Assembly: GCA_963855995.1 (NCBI GenBank)
Contig: OY979717.1
Span: forward strand, 68,494,354-68,558,353
Length of the DNA stretch: 64,000 bases
Direction: 5' to 3'
DNA from: Muricea muricata
Lineage: Eukaryota > Cnidaria > Anthozoa > Malacalcyonacea > Plexauridae
Shown here: in pieces, positions 27,201 to 42,000 of the stretch
Numbering within the stretch: the first letter of the stretch is position 1
How the letters are laid out: every line of letters starts with the position of its first letter
Made by a program: the position numbers and the translations under genes
The notes under the pieces: model-generated
Databases searched by the model: none
Told to the model about the DNA's origin: nothing
Seen by the model: the letters and a program-made list of their open reading frames with translations, nothing else

Positions 27201-29011
27201 AAAGCTGTTTCTGTATCATTACACGACAGCGCCACAGCCTGTATCAACTGGAGATGTTCCAGCTCTTGTAAGTTTTAATATGAGTTAGATTACCTAGTAG
27301 GTAATGGATAGTAGGGATGGTTTGAAGACATTTGTGGATAGTAGGGATGTTTTGAAGACATTTATGGATAACCATTGTACACATTCCAATATCCTTAAAG
27401 TTCTCTTCCAGAAGTCGGTTGTACTAAAAGTGGTTGCCCCAATCCAATGGATAGAGTAATTTTTGCAAACTTTCTAAACATGTTAAATTACAGATGGAAC
27501 CCATATTAAAGTTCAGCATTCTCTAGTTGAAGTCATTTTTTACCTCGTTTAATCTCCCTGGTGTCACTTCTTTTTACGCCTTTTTGCCGCACTTGAAAAA
27601 TTTAACACTTTAAAATTCAAATTAGCAGCATTGCAATTCTCATGGGTACAGGGCAGAAATAAGAAAAGTTCTCAAAGTAAGAAACGATCAGGGTAAAAGA
27701 TAATCTTCAGGACACTTTCCTTCTTAGCCTGGAGCACAGTACTGTGGCCTGGAGCTGCAACTTGGTTGTCCAAGTTTGGAATTTTGCTTAGACAATGTAA
27801 AGTTTAACATTGGCACACAATAAATATGTAGTGATTGCAGGCGCATGTTAGTTGCATGCAGTTTAAGAAATGTCCGATTTTTTAAATTGTAATATGCTTC
27901 TTCGTAATGCCGCCAATTTTACCAAGAGGCTTTGCCAGTATGGTTCGTTTTCACTATTTGCCTGGGAATTAAGCCAACAAGTTACGGATATGGCGCCCAT
28001 AATGGGGTACCTGACAAAATAACCCAGGCCAAGATTAGAAAAAGATCGAGATATGCACTTAATATATATGACACAAGATCACTTAATGATCAAAAAAACT
28101 TGGTACAATAAACAAATCGTCTTCCTGACCTGTCTTCCTGGTCTATCTTTCAAAAGATTTACATTCGCTTTTCAAAGATTTTGGATCACAATGCATTATT
28201 ACTGGGAAAGTGTGCATTCTCTATCTTTTCTGTATCTTTTCTGGATTAAAATTTATTTGCTGTAGCACAGCAACGTGGAGACCTTGACGTCTTTCGAAAG
28301 CGATCTGTTGAACATTTTAGGCTGGCTATGGCTACGGTTTACCGTTATCAAGATTATACGCTAAATATTTTGGAGGTGATTTGCAGTTGTTTTCCATGGA
28401 AGGCTATGGCACAGATGCGCTCATATATATCAAGGTTTCTATATCATGTATCACTGAGTGTGTTTAACTGTGAATGTCTGGTAGTTGATTACTCGCTAGA
28501 ATGCAACTCTTATACTGGGAAGGGGGGGGGGGGGTCCTAACCTGTACTTATTTGCATGGGTCTGTCATAGGGGAACGCACAAAACAACAATGAACGGCTG
28601 GAAAGATTGTTTAATGTATGCTATTAATGTTCGCACTCAAGAGAATTTCTGGGTCTGGTTCTACGTCTCTTTATTAAACGTTTCTATGTCAAAGTTACAA
28701 AAGTATACTCGCCCCTAGCAATTACTCAAATACGACTGTTTTTAACAACTTTCAACTATTGCGCATGTTTAGTGTCCTTAGTTAGAACAGTATACTATTC
28801 AGTATGTCTGTGACAACATCAGCTGATTGTTTTCTAGGCTGTTTTGGGCGAAGCCACAGAGGTTTTACCTCTATACAACAAAAGAACATCGCAAACATAC
28901 TCTGAAGTGAAACAATCTGTAAATCAAATGAAAGATTGGTCATCTCCGAGTTATTACGACGGCCACGGGCACGGCTACTTGAGAGGAAATACATATAAAG
29001 TACATCGCTGA
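15201..29011 (+). CDS. PDK: Pyruvate dehydrogenase kinase, mitochondrial (13 exons, complete)
   Basis: This kinase phosphorylates and inactivates the E1 subunit of pyruvate dehydrogenase in the mitochondrial matrix. Exons: 15201-15303, 22907-23045, 23120-23194, 23991-24054, 24320-24386, 24469-24519, 24649-24738, 25533-25610, 26058-26134, 26315-26410, 27160-27267, 28321-28434 and 28838-29011 (TGA). All junctions are GT-AG and in phase, giving 411 residues, typical of the family. The N-terminal domain contains [24 protein letters not shown] and [12 protein letters not shown]. The GHKL ATPase motifs are intact: N box [15 protein letters not shown]1 box [17 protein letters not shown], and [20 protein letters not shown]. 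The C-terminal MKDWSSPS matches the conserved DW motif. An upstream in-frame Met is not evident, so the ATG at 15201 is used. Intron 1 (7.6 kb) is filled with retroelements. PDK rather than the related BCKDK is favoured by the [10 protein letters not shown] and DW motifs. Confidence 0.96.
15553..15860. repeat. 162 bp tandem duplication
   Basis: Two adjacent diverged copies share TTTTTACTAGCAATTCC at 15554 and 15716, then ATCTGATAATTTATATG, GTGACAGACTGCAC and GACAGATATTAA. It lies in PDK intron 1. Confidence 0.75.
16270..16480. repeat. Dispersed repeat copy (B)
   Basis: This is the second copy of the family described at 11560-11775, with AAATCTATTTGTTTTATG, a GTGTACCGG...CTATAATAGCACACAGCTC block and CCAGAATGAAC in the same order. 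It is located in PDK intron 1, directly next to the 3' end of the LINE. Confidence 0.5.
16505..19640 (-). mobile_element. Nearly full-length CR1/L2-like LINE, inactivated
   Basis: It is read on the minus strand. 19637-18999 encodes the apurinic endonuclease half ([46 protein letters not shown]). A frameshift near 19015 leads to 19023-17923, with [12 protein letters not shown] and [11 protein letters not shown], then the start of the RT domain ([27 protein letters not shown]). A second frameshift near 17955 gives [18 protein letters not shown] replaces an expected Trp near 17669. RT continues at 17651-17034 with [14 protein letters not shown], the catalytic YVDD box ([10 protein letters not shown]) and FMVIGTRQQ. 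After a TAG at 17036-17034 the C-terminus [18 protein letters not shown] follows to 16731. The 3' end is a short (GATA)n run at 16505-16522, as seen in several CR1/L2-type families. It is inserted antisense in PDK intron 1. Confidence 0.9.
20920..22500 (+). mobile_element. Penelope-like element, damaged
   Basis: Translation gives a Penelope-type reverse transcriptase: [10 protein letters not shown], a frameshift near 21005, [13 protein letters not shown], motif A as [12 protein letters not shown], and motif B as [16 protein letters not shown], where family members usually have GSPL. The next expected motif, the catalytic YxDD box, is missing: near 21475-21495 the protein jumps from VIVKPLI to a [16 protein letters not shown] stretch, which implies an internal deletion. 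After in-frame stops, a C-terminal GIY-YIG-type endonuclease remnant is readable ([24 protein letters not shown], at about 22025-22375). The typical 3' end (GTCGAAACGTCGAAATAAA) follows at about 22453. It lies in PDK intron 1 in sense orientation. Confidence 0.85.
23505..23690. repeat. Penelope-type terminal fragment, inverted
   Basis: On the minus strand 23578-23515 reads GATGAAGATCCGAGCTTACG and later AATAATAAATT. The same motif, in the other orientation, occurs at 63555-63610. On the plus strand both loci are followed by GTTTCCACAAAATTATA and a CAAGGAACTTA-like block. I infer terminal fragments of a retroelement, most likely Penelope-like. This one is in PDK intron 3. Confidence 0.4.
24749..25219. 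mobile_element. TTAA-type inverted-repeat element in PDK intron 7
   Basis: It starts TTAAAGGGCACTTTGGTGAA and ends with a degenerate inverse (GTTTTTTCCATCGAAGCGCC, ACTG). The internal order (a TTTCTTAATATCTTGTC block, then a GCGTCATCTTCTCAC block) parallels the element at 34251-35037, so both probably belong to one family. No open frame. Confidence 0.45.
26641..27003. mobile_element. Inverted-repeat element in PDK intron 10
   Basis: The outer pair is GGTGCCAGACATAGATATCT (26641) and, at the right end, AGATATCTATGGTGCCA (about 26987-27003), in inverse orientation. An inner inverted pair is GTCGTTCCCAC (26729) and GTGGGAACGAC (26886). No coding support. Confidence 0.5.
27305..27370. repeat. 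30 bp direct tandem duplication
   Basis: The unit TGGATAGTAGGGATGTTTTG plus AAGACATTT occurs twice head to tail, with a third partial start. It lies in PDK intron 11. Confidence 0.7.
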
Positions 29012-33715
<4,704 letters not shown>

Positions 33716-34250
33716 CTTCGAATGATGACTGGCCTGAATGATGACTGGTATATATATATTATATGTATGTATAGTATTAGGGTAAATTGTAAATCAGATC
33801 AATTTACAATATTGTGATTAATTAATGAATGTTAAATGTATTATTTTTTAAGGTGCATTCAGTCATAGTACAGACGTTTGTTTTACCTGTCTTGGTTCAT
33901 GAAAAACCTAATGCTCAGGGAATCTGGTAAAGAAAATGTGTATCAACGAATTATTGGAATTTCTGTGTATCTCCTGCATTTCGCCTTCGTGATCCGTATC
34001 CTACTACTAACCCATTGACAATGAAAGACGAGCTTACAACTGGTGAAATTGACAGCTATGCCTATGGTTTTGAACACAGTTGGAAATACCCACAAACTTT
34101 ATAAAATATAATACTGGTTAATTCCTCATATACAATTGAACAGTCAAATGAAACTCCGATCTGTCTCTATCTAATAAGCAAAGCTTTGTGTGATTAGTTG
34201 ATTATTACAGTGAAAGAGAATGAATCATATAAACATGGACTGCTTGAGAT

Positions 34251-35037
34251 TTAAAGTGCCACTGCAACGAAAAAATTTTTGATCCCATTTTAAACACAAC
34301 AGAACAACATTTCTGGATGAGTCAAAATGGTGTTTTCAGTTTGTCACAGTCTCGTTTCGTTTTCGAGATATTTAGGTTTTTAAAGTATGCAAATTAGATG
34401 TCTCTTGACGTCATTTACTCACGAATAATAATAAATTATATATCTAAAATAATGAATATCTTTGGATGTAATGGCCAGAACCTTTTCTAACTTTGCACGA
34501 GTGTAGTGATTAGGTAAACGCACACTACTGTTTACACTATGTTGTTGCCATGGAGATCGTTCGGATGCAAATGTCTTGTATTTGAAAATTTCTTATTTCT
34601 CTCCTATTAAACGATATTTACTTCACTGCACAAAATACTATGGTTGTATGTACATTTAGATCGCATTTACTGAATTGAAATTATTATACAGTGTAAAGGA
34701 AAAATGAAAATTAAGATATTTATTTTACAGTTTAAAAGCTTTTATTCCAAAACCGTTTATGTTGCAACAACACAATAGGAATAGTGGTGTGAAGCTACCA
34801 AATTGTTATAGTCATGCAAAGTGTGAAAAATTTCTGCCTGCTAATTACAGAGATATTCACCGTTTGATAAATGCAATTTATTATTCGTGAGTAGATGACG
34901 TCAGAAACACCTAATTAATATCTCTAAAACGAAACAAGATATCGAGAAACTGAAAACGCCATTAAGGCTCGTATGGAAATGTTGTTCTGTTGTTTAAAAC
35001 TGGATCAAAGATTTTTTCGTTGCAGTGGCACTTTAAA
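34251..35037. mobile_element. TTAA-flanked foldback element, about 785 bp
   Basis: The left end TTTAAAGTGCCACTGCAACG (then AAAAAAT) and the right end CGTTGCAGTGGCACTTTAAA are inverse copies. The arms stay complementary for well over 150 bp, including AACAGAACAACATTTC and the GACGTCA/CTCACGAATAATAA blocks. The outer tetranucleotide TTAA is present on both sides, compatible with a piggyBac-type TTAA duplication, though this may be coincidence. No open frame. Confidence 0.65.
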
Positions 35038-36097
35038 AACTATGTACAAAACGTTATGCTTGGTTACGTACTTGGGTAAAAACGTGGAGATGTACGAAAT
35101 CACCAAAAGTAGGAGATAGCAAAGAATTTGAGTAAACTGAGATTGAGATAACAGATTAAAGAGATGTAACAGGATATTAACAAGAGCACTTTAACTGAAA
35201 GCTAATGGATCACTAAATATGCACAATATTGATTATTTCTAAATAATTTGTAAAATTTACTTATTACTAAAGCCTGCCGCACTTCGGAGCTCTTGGTTGA
35301 CATAAAGAGCACGACAACAAATAGCTCAAGGCACGATTCAAAAAAATATTCTCACGAACAAGAGAATGTGGCTGAGCATAACAGCTCGCGAGGTCCTTGG
35401 CTCAACCACGAGAGGCAGCATGCAGCAGGTGTAATCTACTTTATGTAAAACTTACTATCTACACTATATACATTTTCTTGCCGCATAACAATCAACGAAC
35501 GTAGTATCGAATTATCTCAATGACGTATTTCAATGCTTAGACTTAACTAGATTATTATATACAATATAATTAAACGACACAGATGACGCCAAAACTAACC
35601 CTAATATCTCGTCAGAAACAGAAATCTCCTCCCCCACTTCAGAAATACTCTTTTTACTCAAAAGGCTCACTGACGAAGTGTTTCTGATTATCTAACAAAG
35701 GTCAATTGTTTAAAGCATTAGGCCTACGATAACTGGCTTTCAAACAACTGCCCTGGAACTCAAATGAATCTATTTCAAATAGCTGTATACTGAAGTAAAG
35801 GGGTGTATGTGTCAATATATAGGTGAGACGGCACATTACACAACATATTTACCAGTTTTTACCAAATGGATTTATCTCTAGTCAATGTAGTTTAGTAGTT
35901 TCTTCTAAACTACTTTGACTAGAGGCAAACTGTGGGTCTGTAGTGCATGTGAAGGCAAAACTTGATTTCAGGCTAGAGCTGCCCGCACACAAATGTACAG
36001 CTAAATGTGGCTGAATTAACGCAATTTACTTACCAACATACATTACCGTAGTAGAATAAAGATGAAAGAATATTTTTAAATGTATTACTTTCCGTAG

Positions 36098-39000
36098 TCA
36101 TCCCGAAGATTCAGCAGAGCTAGGTAATGTCGGAGATGCGATGCTCTCTGAAGCACGTGAATGCATCTTTAACATAACTCCTACTTGTTGTTTTGCATAG
36201 TAATATTCAAATGAATAAGCTAACCGAAGTCGCGACCATTGTAATGGTTCACTAGTTGACCAGCTGGTTGTGACTTGGGTAACTTCTTCTTGAATAGCGA
36301 TGTGATTAGAGCGTAATTCTTGAAAAATTGACATCTGGTCGGAATTCTCGGCACTCGAATCGCCGGAATTCAAATCCGTATCTGTGTCTTGATCTGTTTT
36401 ATCTTCCTCGTTTGCCTGACGGTATTAAAAAAAATCCCGTGTTAGGCTACGTGCACACGGTGCCGTTTCCGGGCGTGTTCATTCCGAATTATTTCATAAA
36501 ACTCCCGACTTGTTTACACAATTTAATAAAAACCAACATAAACCTCGTCTAGGGACAAAGGCTAAAACTTCTTGTTCATTTGTTTTTTATTTTGACTCTT
36601 ATGAGAACGCTCGGAATGGACCTCGTTTGCACATAGTCAAAATGCCATTCTGTTTAACCTACTTCCATCGTCTCCCGCTTGAAACGCAATAAACTCTAAA
36701 TTTGAGAACATCAGATAGTGCTAATAATTCACATTTCGTACAAGCAACCCCATAAGCAAAACAGATTAACGGTTATTGTGTAACTAGCCGATTTGAACCG
36801 TTTGCTAATAGGTTATTGTGTCCTATGAAGGGTGTTCTGTACATACATAATGGTCAATGACTTATTGACCCACAATATATACCTGACTGGCAGTCGAGGA
36901 TAATTCTTCTTGATTACAAGATTCACAAACAAAGATGAGCTCATCATCATTTTGAACTCTGTTGTATGTATCTTGATCTACTTCTGCGCATGTCATGTGC
37001 AACCACCTAATATCAAGAAAAAAATAACATCGTTTGACGATAAAACCTCGTTCTATGACTGAGACGACTAAGGTGAATCATGCGCTCAAGTGATACGTTT
37101 ATGATCGTGATATATAAACTTGTGACTCAATCATTTTTCATATCATACGTAATGGTTCCACGGCTTCTTTAAAAATCGACAACGCTCGCAGTTGTACAAT
37201 TTGAAACATCCTATCTTCATATCCAATGGTACCTTTTGTACTGGATCACGTGACGTCAGTCGTGGAATATTTTCCACATTGCACTATTGTTGTTTTGTAC
37301 ACTTTGTTGTCAACAAGTGAAACATCAGTAGGAAAGTGTTACACATGAAAATGATTACAATATTAAACTTACTTTTTACAAGTATCACATTGAACAGCAA
37401 CGGTAGCTGGCGAGGGAGGACAAAAACCTTTATTACACAATGGACAACGACCTCTACTTTTTAACACTTGACATTCACTGCACAACATGTCTTCATTTCC
37501 TTGCGCTGGAATTTTGGCATTGGGAATATGCTTGTCACAACTTTGACATCTTCGACATTTCTAAGTTCAAATTGAGTAGATTATAATAATTAACACAGTG
37601 TTGATCATCATTATTGCAACACTCCTAAGTAGAAAACCGTTCGACTGTAATAGCATTTCCAGCAATCTGAAAACACATTTTGTGGTAAAATTTTGCTTTC
37701 AAAACACCTTAATAGTGAAGACCTGTTTCATAATCGACCAAAAACAAAAAAAAATTGCGGCATGTACATTTTACCAGAATGCATTGCTGGCATCAACCTA
37801 ACATGACTAAAACATGGGAATATGATTTTTCGCTAGTGCTTAACAATAACAAACGCTTTACGCGAAGATTCTTCGTCTGGACTCAAATAGTTAGGATGGA
37901 AAAATAGAACTTTTACTGAATTCTTAAAATACAGAAAATAAGGTATGTATGTCCATTTAATTTCGATCTGTCGATTAGCACTTAGCAGTGCTTTTTTTCA
38001 TTTTAGGCCACGACCTTCCAGCAAAGATCCTGGCAAACAGGCACGAATAAAAATGAAATGGCCATCTGCATAAAGGAAGTTCTCAGAATACATTTTCCTT
38101 GATTCAAAAAATTTTGTACGCAGTTGAGATGGAAGCAAAGTAGTGCAAAGTGCTACTCTATTGGCCAGAAAATGCAATTGACTGGCTGGCATAATGGTAA
38201 TGACATGCGCAGACTGTCCATTCCCATACTGTGATAGGACATTATGAACAATACCTTGCACTGCCACATTGCAGCAAACTGATCAACATTTGGACCTTCT
38301 TCAATACATGCAAGATGGTAACCTCGATCACAACTACGACACGTTAACGAACTCTTCACTTCAACCAAGAGCCTAAAACAGAAGTTAAAGATATAGAGCC
38401 AATTAAAATTAAACATGGATGTAATGCGATGCAAGAACAACATGAATAACAAAACGGATCGGGAAAAAAACACGTTCATTTTATACTCTGATATTTGATA
38501 TTTTGAACAGATCTACTGTATATCCGACCCTAAATCAGTAGCTTGTGACAGAGTTATGTATGACATATTTACCTGCAAACCTTACATCTCTTACACCTCC
38601 TACATTCCCAACCCAGTCGTACAGTAGGTGTTACTCTCGTTGAAGGACTGATACATTGCCCGTGCGCTTGGTAACCACAGTTTATACAGAACAATATATT
38701 ACCTACTTCACCTGGACAGTTGCAAGTGCTGCAAAATGCTGCAAACAAAAATGCATGGCATTAAAGAATATCTTCTTTGCGATGGATTTCAGCACAGAAA
38801 AACGAATAATGATCGCAAAAGACGAGCAAACAAAAACATACAAATAATGGCAAGCTCGAGTAAGCACAGCACACGACCAACAGGGCCCATATTGAGCAAC
38901 AAACAGCACCAGAAACCATTCTACTACGGGGTCGTTCCTTTTAACTAAACAGTTATGACAGCTTTACAAAAGAAGACTTACCTATGTTTTGCAAAACCTG

Positions 39001-42000
39001 TGGATGGTCCAAGCAGTATGCCTTCAAGCTTCGTACATTCTGTTACGAAAATTAAAATGAAATGAATCATCGAGCGTGTCTACAGTGTGTCCAGCGCCAG
39101 TAGTTTTACCGAATATTTACAGCATTAATGCTAATGCTGTCGAATTCAATCATTACATCTAGATCTACTTCACTGGCATAACAAACTAAAATATCAAAAG
39201 ATTAAAAAGACATACATGAATCAGAAAAATTGTTAAACAATTTCTTGCACAATCAACTTCTTCCTAAGGTTCTTTTAGCTATTTCCATTCATCGCAAACA
39301 TAATCTATGCCTGGTATTCCTATATTTAGTTTCTTTTTTGATTATTTCAAATCTTATTTAACAAATAGATTTCATTTTTGCGTGCGTGTTGTTCTTCACA
39401 CGCTATGACGTCATCTGTGATGTATTACAGTATAGAAGCACAAAAAAATGAAATCTATTTGTTTTATATTATAATAAAGTTGGCAAAAATCATGCGAAGA
39501 CCTGCGAAATAAATTAGCTAAATTAGATCACGCCGTCAATTGACGTCATCCGTGGGTGTGTACTTTAATAACACACAAATGCAGAATGAACACGTATTAT
39601 TATATAAATGGTATTAAAAAATTTTTATTAAATGAATATACCTGGTACACTCCAGCTGCTACTGCGCAAGGCAAATGAAACACGTTCTTACAATGAGGAA
39701 CGGCGCAAACGACACTGGCTCCATAACGCTTACACCAAGCACATGCCTGTATAAAATAAGAACTGTTTGAACTGTTGAAATGTGTAGGACTCTTTAACTA
39801 CACGCGTTCTGAGTTGAAGAAACAATGTTTTGCTGCCAACATTGTTCAATGTTGTCAACAATATTGCTCAGCATTGGTACACCTGATTGCAGGCTAATCA
39901 GGCTCAACCAACAACTTGTTCAGTATTGTTGACAATATTGAATAATATGCGCAGTAAAATATTCAATCCTATTCCTATCAATCCTGGACAGGTTGTTCGG
40001 TTTTTTTGCTATGTATAGGACCCTTCAACTAAACAGTGAAGACCATCGAACAAAAATAGCCAACGACAAAAAATTCATGATGTATATATAACTGTTCTTA
40101 CCGTAGCAATTGCCTTTCCTACGATATTAGTCACTGAAAACTTTTCTTCACTATTAGCAGTTGCTGCTGTCCATGTTGCACACTTTTCATGTACCCACAA
40201 GTCACCACGGGCATCACATATTTCTGAGAGAGTTTTCTTCGTGTCGTAACCAAACTGAGGTTGAATGTCTTCGCTTGTTGATACGAGCTGTTCCCCAGTC
40301 TCTTCCGAACTGTTTGTCCTGCGCCGTTTGCGAACCCGTTCAAAATTATCTCTGTACAATGAAAAAATATATGTTTACAAGTTTTTATAAATATAAATTA
40401 CTTATCTAAAAGTAAAGATATAACTAAAACAGATAAGTGTCTGTATAGACAGACGTTTTGCACAGACATCGGTCTTTACAGATAACTATTTTTTAGATAA
40501 TTTGTTTATTTAATATTTGTGACTACAAAATATCGAAATACGTGAAAAGTAATTTGAATTTCATTCAACTGAAATACATCGATGATTTATAGACGATAAA
40601 ATTTATAGATTTTTTAAAACTGTTTGGAACTGCTGATTTGAAGTGAACTCTGTGAGCCATGCTGACACACAGTTCTCTATTCTACTACATAGTCTACTTT
40701 TATCAACATCATTACTCATGAATGAAAGAGAAAAAAGAGACTATTGGGCCCATGAATGCACGAGCTTTAACCTTGAGGGATATTGGCACAAAAAATTCAT
40801 TTTACACGTAAACATGTCTGTAATTATTAACCTCGTTACGCGACGTCAGAAATGGGATAAGCCTTAGAAATATTTGCAACTAACATTCAATGAAACGTTG
40901 TCTGAAAATGTGTGATACCAAAGGCAAAGAGCAAATGTAAATGAGTAATTTGCGTTCTGATCACTGCATGCCTTTAAAATCTCAATATTAAAATCTTGCC
41001 TGATGCCATTTGTGACGTAATTACATGCATATCTTATATATTTCATGAAGCTAGACAGCTCGCATGTTCCTGCCAAAGTATCTCATGAATCAAGCAAGAC
41101 ATTAGAGCTGTAGAAGGCTTGAATTATTTTTTTGTGTGACTCAAATCCATTTTTGTCGCCAATGTCCTTACAGTTAGTTTAGTCGACGCTTCTCTTTTAT
41201 TATTGCCATTTCGCCTCAATTTTTGCAATATTTTAAATGTGCGACAATTTTAAGCATGTTGCATGTGGCAACAGTACTCTTACTTTTGCTTTATCAAGCA
41301 AAACACGTATTTCTCTTATCATAACACATGAGCAATACGGGACGAGCTTTATCTCAAACTGCAAGTAGAGATGTTCTGGCAAAGTTCAGTTTACCTGAGA
41401 CCCATGAAAATAACATTATCGTAAAATAGATTTACATACCTGACATTAGGATGCACGTCATGGCTAGTTGATCTTTTCAGCATTGGATATCCTGAACTGT
41501 CATTACCTAACGTTCTTTCATCGCCAAAAAGTTGGTTATGCCTTCGAAAATTCTCCCGTTGTTCCCCTGAAGAATAACGATCTTCGTAAAAATGAGCAAA
41601 CTGAATGATATTTCCTTGTCCAAAAACACTCCGACCATCATTATTACATAAACAGCAGCAAACGCTAGAATAGAAAGATAAGACCATTTACTTCTCGTAA
41701 TAATATTTGGCTTAAGATACGAAGAACTACCGGACTGTTATGCGGTAAAATACCTCAAACAAATGCGTGGACTATGCTGTACATGATGTCGGCGAGATCA
41801 TTGTGTAATACAATAATTAGTCACCTCGATTTATGCGCAGTCGTGCCTTGAGAATTAGAAGTCTTCTTCTCTGAATCACTATGACAATCCACTTCTCGAC
41901 TGGCCTGAAACAATTAATTAAATATTATTAGGTTGCTAAGTCTATATGTTGTAACTTCGATGGCAGCTTTATTTACGTGTTCCATTCGCGATCAAAGATG

